Assembly (NCBI GenBank): GCA_947463105.1
Contig: CANHSD010000156.1
Span: 1-6,360 of the forward strand
DNA length: 6,360 bases
Direction: 5' to 3'
DNA from: Chitinophagaceae bacterium
GTDB taxonomy: Bacteria > Bacteroidota > Bacteroidia > Chitinophagales > Chitinophagaceae
Numbering within the stretch: position 1 is the first letter of the stretch; every line of letters starts with the position of its first letter. The notes under the pieces were generated by a model. The model did no database searches and was not told where the DNA came from. It saw only the letters and a program-made list of their open reading frames with translations. The position numbers and the translations under genes are program-made. Shown here one piece after another: positions 1-5,784 of this stretch.

Positions 1-74
1 CGCTTGAGTCCCTTTTCCGAATCTTCGGCCTGGGCAAGCAACGCTTCAAGTGATTTTCTTCTGAATAAACTCAT
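1..74 (-). CDS. N-terminal fragment of a probable APC-family amino acid permease
   Basis: A leftward reading frame starts at ATG (complement of 72-74) and runs open off the left edge, giving 24 complete codons. The peptide begins MSLFRRKSLE and continues with a Leu/Ala stretch and an acidic segment ending DSEKGLK. From memory this is the cytoplasmic N-terminus seen in Bacteroidota permeases of the cationic amino acid transporter type, just before the first membrane helix. No membrane segment lies inside the window, so the family call rests on N-terminal resemblance alone. The gene is divergent from the symporter at 223, with 148 bases between the two starts. The leader is A/T-rich without an obvious Shine-Dalgarno sequence. 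The start itself is fairly safe; the function is tentative. Confidence 0.5.
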   Translation of the reverse strand, partial: MSLFRRKSLEALLAQAEDSEKGLK

Positions 75-222
75 AGCAATTCTTTGGTTAAATGGTTCAC
101 TAAAGTTCTAAAATAGCCAATTATTCGGTTAGATGAATATTTTATTTCACTCATTAAATAAAATTCCGAAATCGATACAAATCGTTTATTTTACGAACCT
201 TAACGTAAATATTTTTTCGATC

Positions 223-1485
223 ATGAAGGGCTCTTCCGGTAAACTTACCTTATATATTCTCGTTGCCATGGTTTTGGGAATTGCTGTTGGATACTTTGTG
301 CACCAGCAATCCAGTCCGGAAACGATAAAGGCATTTTCGACAAACATCAAATTGCTTACCACCATTTTCTTGCGACTGGTACAAATGGTTATTGCCCCTC
401 TTGTTTTTACAACACTTGTGGTGGGTATTGCAAAACTGGGAGACCTTGGCTCCGTGGGAAGGGTAGGAGGAAAAGCAATGCTCTGGTTCATATCAGCTTC
501 ACTGGCAAGTCTTTTGCTGGGTATGGTATTGGTCAACTTTTTCAAGCCTGGGGCTGCCATCAACCTTGGCTCTGCGGATTTGGAAGGGGCAAAAGACCTG
601 ATTGGCAAAACACAGGAGTTTTCTGTGCAGAAATTCATTGAGCATGTATTCCCCAAAAGTGTTTTCGAAGCAATGGCCACCAATGAAATCCTGCAGTTGG
701 TGGTGTTCAGTATTTTCTTTGGTGTAGGTACCACGGCATTGGGTGAAAAGGGGAAGGTAATTGTAAAGGCCCTGGATGCAGCGGCCCACATCATTCTTAA
801 GATGGTGGGCTATGTCATGAACTTTGCACCCCTTGGTGTTTTTGGCGCAATTGCTGCTGTAATCGCCACAAAAGGATTGGAAGTGTTTTCATTTTACGGC
901 CAGTATTTATTGGCGTTTATCATTGGTATTGCCTGCCTGTGGGTGCTGCTTTTATCTGTTGGGTATTTGGTGTTGGGCAAGCGTCTTTGGGAGTTGCTCA
1001 GAACCATCTCCCAGCCGCTGTTGATTGCGTTCAGCACTACCAGCAGTGAAGCAGTATTCCCCAAACTCACCACGGAGTTGGAGAAGTTTGGTTGTAAAGA
1101 CAAAATTGTTTCCTTTATCCTCCCTCTTGGCTATAGCTTTAATCTTGATGGCAGCATGATGTACATGACCTTTGCCAGCCTTGCCATTGCACAGGCATAT
1201 GGCATTCATCTTGATCTGGGAACGCAATTGACGATGTTGGTTGTGCTGATGCTGACCAGCAAGGGAATTGCAGGCGTGCCAAGAGCTTCACTGGTAGTGG
1301 TTACGGCAACATGCGCCATGTTCAATATTCCTCCCGAAGGCATTGCGTTGATCATTCCAATAGATCATTTTTGCGATATGTTCAGGACAATGACGAATGT
1401 GGTGGGCAATGCACTGGCAACCACTGCGGTTAGCAAATGGGAAGGAGAATTGGCTCCTGCCGCTATTTCTGAAGAATCAATGTAA
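223..1485 (+). CDS. GltP-like glutamate/dicarboxylate:cation symporter (DAACS family)
   Basis: A 420-residue inner-membrane secondary transporter that should import glutamate/aspartate or a related dicarboxylate with protons or sodium. The family fold is visible: hydrophobic helices throughout, a Ser-rich re-entrant hairpin 1 (STTSSEA, 271-277), the NLDGS motif in helix 7 (307-311), hairpin 2 (TSKGIAGVPRAS, 345-356), and the helix 8 signature with D381, D385, R388, N392 and N396. The D385-M-x-R388-T pattern matches glutamate-type members such as GltP and GltPh better than DctA, which to my recollection has a SEAR-type sequence here; an amino acid substrate is therefore inferred. The frame is open upstream to an ATG at 133, but those 30 residues are polar and low in complexity. 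The ATG at 223 gives the usual length and a short N-terminus (MKGSSGKLTL) before helix 1. It is first of three co-directional membrane-protein genes. The exact substrate and coupling ion cannot be read from sequence. Confidence 0.9.
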   Translation: MKGSSGKLTLYILVAMVLGIAVGYFVHQQSSPETIKAFSTNIKLLTTIFLRLVQMVIAPLVFTTLVVGIAKLGDLGSVGRVGGKAMLWFISASLASLLLGMVLVNFFKPGAAINLGSADLEGAKDLIGKTQEFSVQKFIEHVFPKSVFEAMATNEILQLVVFSIFFGVGTTALGEKGKVIVKALDAAAHIILKMVGYVMNFAPLGVFGAIAAVIATKGLEVFSFYGQYLLAFIIGIACLWVLLLSVGYLVLGKRLWELLRTISQPLLIAFSTTSSEAVFPKLTTELEKFGCKDKIVSFILPLGYSFNLDGSMMYMTFASLAIAQAYGIHLDLGTQLTMLVVLMLTSKGIAGVPRASLVVVTATCAMFNIPPEGIALIIPIDHFCDMFRTMTNVVGNALATTAVSKWEGELAPAAISEESM

Positions 1486-1500
1486 ACAATATTCATTACT

Positions 1501-2166
1501 ATGTTGGAGTTGGCTATACAATGGAAAGACTTTTTGAATCCTGAATTTTATATTCAGCACGGTGGATTGTGGTTGTTCCTTTTCATCGTTTTTGCAGAGA
1601 CTGGCTTGTTCGCAGGTTTTTTCCTGCCTGGAGATTCCTTGCTTTTTGTGGCAGGCATCTATAGCAACGAGCTGGCAGGGGAGCTGTTTGACCTGAACAA
1701 TGATGTCCTGAACTTATTGCTGGTTTGCTTGCTGGTTTTTTTCTCAGGAACCCTCGGAAACATGGTTGGTTATTGGTTTGGCGCTGCCAGTGGTCCTTAT
1801 TTGTTCAGAAAAGAAGACACCTTCTTTTTCAAGAAAAAACATTTGCTCACTGCCAAGGATTTCTATGACAAGCATGGTGGAGGCGCCATTGTATTTGCAA
1901 GATTTCTTCCCATCATCAGAACTTTTGCTCCCATCATCGCAGGCATTGTTCGGATGGAAAAACACAAGTTCACTTTTTACAACATCATCGGTTGTATCGC
2001 ATGGGTAATCATCATGATGTTTGCTGGGCACTATCTCTACAAGTTCTTTCTGAGCCAGTTTGGCTTTGACCTGAAAGAAAGGTTGGAGCTGATTGTACTT
2101 GGAATTATCCTTGTTACCACCGCCCCAGTCATTATTAAATTGGTTGCAGGAGGAAAGAAGAAATAG
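1501..2166 (+). CDS. DedA-family (VTT domain) integral membrane protein
   Basis: A 221-residue inner-membrane protein of the DedA/SNARE-associated (VTT) family. Members are linked to membrane homeostasis, and some flip undecaprenyl phosphate or phospholipids; which role applies here cannot be told. Family marks are present in order: the acidic residue of the first re-entrant region (E33) followed by LPGD at 42-45, a Gly-rich GNMVGYWFG at 86-94, and the hallmark FARFLPIIRTFAP at 132-144 with R134 and R140, then an AG pair at 147-148. Hydrophobic helices follow at about 160-180 and 197-215, and the tail is basic (GGKKK). Length is normal for the family. It starts 15 bases after the symporter stop and ends 28 bases before the MFS start, so co-transcription is likely. 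The ATG at 1501 fits; I see no better alternative. Confidence 0.9.
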   Translation: MLELAIQWKDFLNPEFYIQHGGLWLFLFIVFAETGLFAGFFLPGDSLLFVAGIYSNELAGELFDLNNDVLNLLLVCLLVFFSGTLGNMVGYWFGAASGPYLFRKEDTFFFKKKHLLTAKDFYDKHGGGAIVFARFLPIIRTFAPIIAGIVRMEKHKFTFYNIIGCIAWVIIMMFAGHYLYKFFLSQFGFDLKERLELIVLGIILVTTAPVIIKLVAGGKKK

Positions 2167-2194
2167 TCATCTTCATATCAAATAATCATTGCTT

Positions 2195-3433
2195 ATGTCC
2201 AATCAGTCCTTAAGAAGTCAATTTCTCAACCTGGCAGTCATTGTTGCCGCACTGGGATACTTTGTAGACATTTACGACTTGTTGCTTTTTACCATTGTCA
2301 GGGAACCAAGTTTAATTGGCATCAACGTTGGTGATGCAGATATCATGACGGCCAGCATGAAGATCATCAACTGGCAGATGGTGGGCTTGCTCATTGGCGG
2401 CGTGCTGTGGGGTGTGATGGGAGACAAGCGGGGGAGGCTCAGTGTATTGTTTGGCTCTATCCTGCTTTATTCTGTTGCCAATTTTGCCACGGGCTATGTA
2501 CAGACCGTAGACCAGTATGCGTGGTTGCGGTTTGTTGCAGGCATTGGATTGGCTGGTGAGCTGGGAGCCGGCATTACCCTGGTCAGTGAACTGATGCCAC
2601 AGAAGAACAGGGGAGTAGTAACATCTTTTGTGGCGGGTGTCGGTTTGTTTGGTGCCGTGTTTGCGTATTTTATTTACAAGACCACCGATGATTGGAGACT
2701 CTGTTACAAGATCGGCGGTGTATTGGGTATTTTTTTGCTGGTGCTGCGGATCAAGGTCTCAGAGAGCGCCATCTTTAAAAGTATTGAGAGCAAGCATGTT
2801 TCCAAGGGAAACATCTTGATGTTTTTCAATAAGCGTTCCCGTTTCAAAAAATATATCCTTGCCATTTTGATCGGCTTGCCAACCTGGTTTGTGATAGGCA
2901 TCATGCTGAACCTCAGCAATCGTTTTGCAAAAGATCTGTATGGTGAGAATAGCATTGACTCAGGAGCCAGTATCATGTACGGATACATTGGCATTGCCTT
3001 GGGAGATATTGTGGTGGGATTGGTGAGCCAACATTTTAAAAGCAGAAAAAAAGCATTGTACATTTTTTATGCGATGACCATTTTGGGCATTATTTATTTT
3101 TTCAGTCCGCTCAATAACAATGACTTTAGCATGTATGCTGTTTCATTGTACCTCGGCTTCTCCACAGGGTTCTGGGCAATTTTTGTAACCATGGGTGCAG
3201 AGCATTTTGGCACCAATTTGCGTGCAACAGCAGCAACAACCATTCCGAATGTAGTCAGGGGTGCATTGCCATTGATGAACCTTTTATTCAAGGATTATTT
3301 TCAGGCCAATCTTCAATGGACCATGTTGCAAAGTGCAATGGTGACAGGCGCAATTGTGATGGCCATCTCAGTGGTGGCCCTTATTTTTACTGAAGAAACG
3401 TTTCATAAGGATTTGGATTTTATAGAGGAATAA
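2195..3433 (+). CDS. Major facilitator superfamily (MFS) transporter, metabolite:H+ symporter-like
   Basis: A 412-residue 12-helix transporter. Helix 1 has a D-x-x-D pair (D25, D28; VDIYDLLLF). The loop between helices 2 and 3 has the MFS motif A as GVMGDKRGR (73-81). Helix 4 starts at RF (112-113) and has the Gly-rich run with GELGAG at 121-126 and SELMP at 131-135, as in sugar/metabolite:proton symporters. The central cytoplasmic loop is basic (about 195-220), and a second, degenerate motif A-like segment with FKSRKK follows at 281-286. A proton-coupled organic acid or sugar substrate is plausible but unproven. An in-frame TTG lies two codons upstream at 2189; the ATG at 2195 is preferred because TTG starts are rare and nothing else favours it. 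It is last in the three-gene run, converges on mdh, and ends 12 bases before a strong hairpin. Confidence 0.87.
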   Translation: MSNQSLRSQFLNLAVIVAALGYFVDIYDLLLFTIVREPSLIGINVGDADIMTASMKIINWQMVGLLIGGVLWGVMGDKRGRLSVLFGSILLYSVANFATGYVQTVDQYAWLRFVAGIGLAGELGAGITLVSELMPQKNRGVVTSFVAGVGLFGAVFAYFIYKTTDDWRLCYKIGGVLGIFLLVLRIKVSESAIFKSIESKHVSKGNILMFFNKRSRFKKYILAILIGLPTWFVIGIMLNLSNRFAKDLYGENSIDSGASIMYGYIGIALGDIVVGLVSQHFKSRKKALYIFYAMTILGIIYFFSPLNNNDFSMYAVSLYLGFSTGFWAIFVTMGAEHFGTNLRATAATTIPNVVRGALPLMNLLFKDYFQANLQWTMLQSAMVTGAIVMAISVVALIFTEETFHKDLDFIEE

Positions 3434-3439
3434 AAGCAT

Positions 3440-3472
3440 AAAAAAATGGGGTCAAGTAATCCTTGACCCCAT
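3440..3472. terminator. Shared hairpin terminator between the MFS gene and mdh
   Basis: A perfect 11-bp stem (ATGGGGTCAAG at 3446-3456 with CTTGACCCCAT at 3462-3472) closes a 5-base loop. On the minus strand the stem is followed directly by seven T residues (A7 at 3440-3446 on the plus strand, the last of which pairs in the stem), making it a good Rho-independent terminator for mdh, 63 bases past its stop. Read rightward, it follows the MFS stop by 12 bases but has only a weak T-rich tail (CCTATTTCTT). Use in both directions is likely. Confidence 0.85.
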
Positions 3473-3486
3473 CCTATTTCTTAAAC

Positions 3487-3532
3487 ACTTCAACCCCTTC
3501 AACAGGCCGAAGGCCACTTCAACCTCTTCAAC
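3487..3532. repeat. Short direct-repeat pair of CTTCAAC units around a GGCC mini-hairpin
   Basis: Two 17-base copies of ACTTCAACCCCTTCAAC lie at 3487-3503 and 3516-3532 (the second has T for the third C of the CCCC run). Each contains two CTTCAAC units, so there are four in 46 bases. The 12-base spacer holds a GGCC-GAA-GGCC palindrome (3505-3515). The cluster lies in the 3' untranslated region of mdh, between its stop and the terminator; on the mdh strand the unit reads GTTGAAG. No function is known to me. It could be an interspersed intergenic repeat or an RNA feature. Confidence 0.65.
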
Positions 3533-3535
3533 TCA

Positions 3536-4459
3536 TTAACCCAGCACCTCATTCATCGACCTCACGGCAGCTGCACTTTTTTCAAAGGCTTCCTGCTCGG
3601 CTGCGGTCAATTCAAGAGGAAGGATTTTCTCCCAGCCATTCTTTCCAATGGTAACAGGTACACCCAGGCAAATGTCAGACAGACCATATTCACCATCCAA
3701 TGCAACGCAGCAGGTAAAGAGTTTTTTCTCATCTCTTAGAATGCTGGACACGAGTGCTGCTCCGGCTGCACCGGGTGCATACCAGGCAGAAGTGCCAATC
3801 AGTTTGGTCAAGGTTGCGCCACCCACCATGGTATCTGCAACAATTTTCTCCTGCTGTTCAGCAGTCAAAAACTGTGTAACGGGAATGCTGTTCCAGGTAG
3901 CCTTGCTGATCAATGGAATCATGGTTGTATCGCCATGTCCGCCAATAACGATGGCATTCAAATCACTGGCGCTGCATCCCAGGTGTTGGGTAAGCTGGTA
4001 TTTAAAACGGCTGCTGTCCAAGGTGCCACCCATTCCAATGATCCTGTGCTTTGGCAAACCTGTAGATTTCAACGCCAGGTAAGTCATGGTATCCATCGGA
4101 TTGCTGATCACGATGATGATGGTATTGGGTGAATATTTCAAAACATTCTCACATACAGTCTTTACAATGCTGGCATTTGTTCCAATCAGTTCTTCCCTGG
4201 TCATCCCTGGTTTACGGGGAATACCAGAAGTGATCACCACCACGTCACTGTTAGCAGTCTTAGCGTAGTCATTGGTTGATCCAGTAATGATGGTATCAAA
4301 TCCCAACAATGCTGCGGTCTGCTGCATATCCTGGGCTTTTCCTTCTGCAAGACCTTCTTTGATGTCCAACAAAACAAGGTCTGTACATACTCCGGCGCGT
4401 GCGATATTGTCTGCACAAGTTGCGCCAACAGCTCCTGCTCCAATTACGGTTACTTTCAT
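3536..4459 (-). CDS. mdh: Malate dehydrogenase (NAD-dependent, LDH-like type)
   Basis: Catalyses reversible oxidation of malate to oxaloacetate with NAD in the cytoplasm, a TCA cycle step. The 307-residue protein opens with the Rossmann motif GAGAVG (7-12) and has D32 at the end of the second strand, where it would bind the adenosine ribose and favour NAD. The mobile substrate loop reads SGIPRKPGMTR (78-88). Its R82 is the residue that distinguishes malate from lactate dehydrogenases, and R88 is the second substrate-contacting Arg. SNPMD is at 119-123. The catalytic pair is D148 (in LDSSR, with R151 binding substrate) and H175 (GGHGD, 173-177). Length is normal for the LDH-like MDH group. The ATG start gives an N-terminus that leads straight into the first beta strand; the leader on this strand is A-rich. 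It is divergent from efp, with 95 bases between start codons, and convergent with the MFS gene. Confidence 0.96.
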   Translation of the reverse strand: MKVTVIGAGAVGATCADNIARAGVCTDLVLLDIKEGLAEGKAQDMQQTAALLGFDTIITGSTNDYAKTANSDVVVITSGIPRKPGMTREELIGTNASIVKTVCENVLKYSPNTIIIVISNPMDTMTYLALKSTGLPKHRIIGMGGTLDSSRFKYQLTQHLGCSASDLNAIVIGGHGDTTMIPLISKATWNSIPVTQFLTAEQQEKIVADTMVGGATLTKLIGTSAWYAPGAAGAALVSSILRDEKKLFTCCVALDGEYGLSDICLGVPVTIGKNGWEKILPLELTAAEQEAFEKSAAAVRSMNEVLG

Positions 4460-4497
4460 TTTGCTTTTTTTATGTTGATAAGAGATTGTTTGCGGCG

Positions 4498-4505
4498 CAA
4501 AGGTA
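4498..4505 (-). promoter_or_regulatory. Probable mdh promoter -7 box (TACCTTTG)
   Basis: On the minus strand this reads TACCTTTG, a full match to the Bacteroidota -7 consensus TAnnTTTG. Transcription would start near 4491, giving a leader of about 32 bases before the mdh ATG at 4459. A TTTG on the same strand (4519-4522) sits 13 bases upstream, shorter than the usual spacing of about 17-23 bases to the -33 element, so the -33 part is uncertain. It forms the left arm of an inverted repeat with the efp box. Confidence 0.55.
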
Positions 4506-4528
4506 TGATGTTATTTGCCAAATTGGAT

Positions 4529-4536
4529 TACCTTTG
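4529..4536 (+). promoter_or_regulatory. Probable efp promoter -7 box (TACCTTTG)
   Basis: A full match to TAnnTTTG, facing efp. The predicted transcription start is around 4543, about 12 bases before the ATG, so the mRNA would have a very short leader. The nearest upstream TTTG (4514-4517) is only 11 bases away, too close for a standard -33 element. The box is the exact reverse complement of the mdh-facing one; the two together make a compact divergent promoter. Confidence 0.55.
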
Positions 4537-4554
4537 CCTCCTCAAAACATAGTT

Positions 4555-5121
4555 ATGGCAAATACATCGGATATTTCAAGGGGTATGATCGTCAAGCTTG
4601 ACGGCAGTCTTTATACAATCATCGAGTTCGGCGAAAACAAAACAGCAAGGGCGGCAGCCAAGGTTTGGGCAAAGCTCAAGGGGGTAGACAACAGTCGCTC
4701 CATTGAGAAGACCTGGAACAGTGGCGACACCATCTATCCGGTAAGGGTTGAAAGGAAGAGCTACCAGTATCTTTATAAAGATGAGACCGGCTACAGTTTC
4801 ATGGACAATGAAACATTTGAGCAGATTGCCGTGCCAGAAGCCCTGGTTGATGCTCCCCAGTTCCTGACCGAAGACCAGGAAGTTTCTGTGCTGATCAATA
4901 CTGAAACAGACATGCCCATGAGCGTTGAACTGCCCGATAAGGTTGTTTCCAAGGTAACATATTCTGAACCTGGTCTCAGGGGAGATACCGCCACCAGGAC
5001 ACTGAAACCAGCGACTGTTGCAACAGGAGCTACGGTGATGGTTCCCCTTTTTGTGAATGAGGGAGATGTGATCAGGATCAATACCAAAACTGGTGAGTAT
5101 ATCGAAAGAGTGAAAGATTAG
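4555..5121 (+). CDS. efp: Elongation factor P with Arg32 at the loop tip
   Basis: EF-P binds near the ribosomal E site and rescues stalling at consecutive prolines. The 188-residue protein has the standard three domains and length. Domain III is canonical: the loop GDTATRTLKP (143-152) and the family signature KPATVATG to VPLFVNEG (151-170). Domain II has the usual MDNETFEQ (83-90). Domain I is unusual. The loop that normally reads PGKG is NKTARAAAK (28-36). Counting back nine residues from the KL pair at 40-41 puts R32 exactly where E. coli has K34 and Pseudomonas has the rhamnosylated Arg32. The frame is open upstream to 4399, but that part overlaps mdh; the ATG at 4555 gives the family N-terminus (MANTSDISRG). 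It is followed by a terminator and accB-accC. No EpmA, EpmB or EarP gene is in the window. Confidence 0.96.
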   Translation: MANTSDISRGMIVKLDGSLYTIIEFGENKTARAAAKVWAKLKGVDNSRSIEKTWNSGDTIYPVRVERKSYQYLYKDETGYSFMDNETFEQIAVPEALVDAPQFLTEDQEVSVLINTETDMPMSVELPDKVVSKVTYSEPGLRGDTATRTLKPATVATGATVMVPLFVNEGDVIRINTKTGEYIERVKD

Positions 5122-5156
5122 TTTTTACGATTTTTCGGTCTTTTTGGCCATATTTT

Positions 5157-5187
5157 ACCCCGATTTTTAATTAAATCGGGGTTTTTT
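5157..5187 (+). terminator. Rho-independent terminator of efp
   Basis: A 10-bp stem (ACCCCGATTT at 5157-5166 with AAATCGGGGT at 5173-5182) closes a TTAATT loop and runs into a six-T tract (5182-5187). It lies 35 bases after the efp stop. It should separate efp from accB transcription, though some read-through cannot be excluded. Confidence 0.9.
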
Positions 5188-5210
5188 ATTGAAAAAAGGC
5201 CAAAATTTAA

Positions 5211-5242
5211 TTTGGTCGAAAAGCAATTTTACCCCACCTTTA
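5211..5242 (+). promoter_or_regulatory. Probable promoter of accB-accC
   Basis: TTTG (5211-5214) lies 20 bases upstream of CACCTTTA (5235-5242), giving the Bacteroidota -33/-7 arrangement with correct spacing. The -7 box is one off at each end from TAnnTTTG. Transcription would start near 5249, leaving a leader of about 24 bases that is A-rich just before the accB ATG. Its place directly after the efp terminator supports a separate promoter. An imperfect inverted repeat (CCAAA at 5200-5204, TTTGG at 5211-5215) overlaps the -33 element and could be an operator. Confidence 0.55.
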
Positions 5243-5272
5243 CGCCCCGGATTAACCAAAAAAAATAACAAC

Positions 5273-5740
5273 ATGGACCTCAAACAAATTCAGGATCTTG
5301 TCAAGATGGTTAACAAGTCCAACATCAGTGAACTGACCATTGAAGAAAAGGATATCAAAATTACAATCAAGCAGAAGGAAGATAAGTATGTAACTGCAGC
5401 ACCTGTTCAACAGGTACAGGCATTGGCTGTTGCAGCCCCTGCCCAAGTTGCAGCTGCACCAGCAGCCTCTGCTGCAGCTCCTGCACCAGCTGCAAGCAAC
5501 CTGATTACCATCAAGAGCCCAATGATTGGTACGTTTTACCGCAGGCCTTCCCCTGATAAACCCAATTTGGTGGATGAGGGAGATGAGGTCAGGGCTGGTA
5601 AAGTGGTTTGTATCATTGAAGCCATGAAGCTTTTCAATGAAATTGAAAGTGAGATCAGTGGTAAAGTCGTAAAGATTTTGGTTGAAGATTCAACACCAGT
5701 TGAATTTGATCAACCCCTGTTTCTTGTAGAGCCTTCATAG
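5273..5740 (+). CDS. accB: Biotin carboxyl carrier protein of acetyl-CoA carboxylase
   Basis: AccB carries biotin, which AccC carboxylates and the carboxyltransferase then uses to make malonyl-CoA for fatty acid synthesis. The 155-residue protein has three parts: an N-terminal segment (1-40, MDLKQIQDLV) typical of AccB, an Ala/Pro-rich flexible linker (about 42-75), and a C-terminal biotinyl domain. The biotin site is EAMK at 116-119, with K119 as the modified lysine. The insert before it, PMIGTFYRRPSPDKP at 83-97, is the 'thumb' that marks AccB-type rather than other biotinyl domains. The frame is open upstream to 5189, but that stretch covers the promoter and is low in complexity; the ATG at 5273 gives the family N-terminus after an A-rich leader. 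accC follows after 44 bases, so the two are probably co-transcribed. Confidence 0.96.
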   Translation: MDLKQIQDLVKMVNKSNISELTIEEKDIKITIKQKEDKYVTAAPVQQVQALAVAAPAQVAAAPAASAAAPAPAASNLITIKSPMIGTFYRRPSPDKPNLVDEGDEVRAGKVVCIIEAMKLFNEIESEISGKVVKILVEDSTPVEFDQPLFLVEPS

Positions 5741-5784
5741 TCCATAGGCTTATCAGCTTGATTTCATTCATTTAAATTGTTGGC

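Noticed and set aside
133..222. A 30-residue N-terminal extension of the symporter from the ATG at 133.
   Set aside because: The segment is A/T-rich and unlike the family N-terminus; the ATG at 223 gives the normal length, so this is treated as leader DNA.
75..222. Promoters for the divergent permease and symporter genes.
   Set aside because: Only poor matches to TAnnTTTG are present (for example TATTTTAC at 187-194) and none has a TTTG at proper spacing, so no site is called although promoters must lie here.
186..794. A 202-codon open frame on the minus strand inside the symporter gene.
   Set aside because: It is antisense to a clear DAACS transporter, has Ser/Thr/Pro/Lys-rich composition without a domain, and is explained as a shadow of the coding frame.
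3487..3532. CRISPR-like array from the CTTCAAC direct repeats.
   Set aside because: The repeats are only 17 bases, present in two copies with a 12-base spacer, and no cas gene is nearby.
3648..4082. A 144-codon open frame on the plus strand opposite mdh.
   Set aside because: It is fully antisense to a well-conserved enzyme with intact catalytic residues; the translation has no recognisable motif and no promoter or leader.
4399..4554. A 52-residue upstream extension of EF-P in the same frame.
   Set aside because: It would overlap the start of mdh and cross the predicted promoter; EF-P proteins begin as the ATG at 4555 predicts.
5189..5272. A 28-residue upstream extension of AccB.
   Set aside because: It covers the predicted accB promoter directly after the terminator T-tract and does not resemble AccB N-termini.
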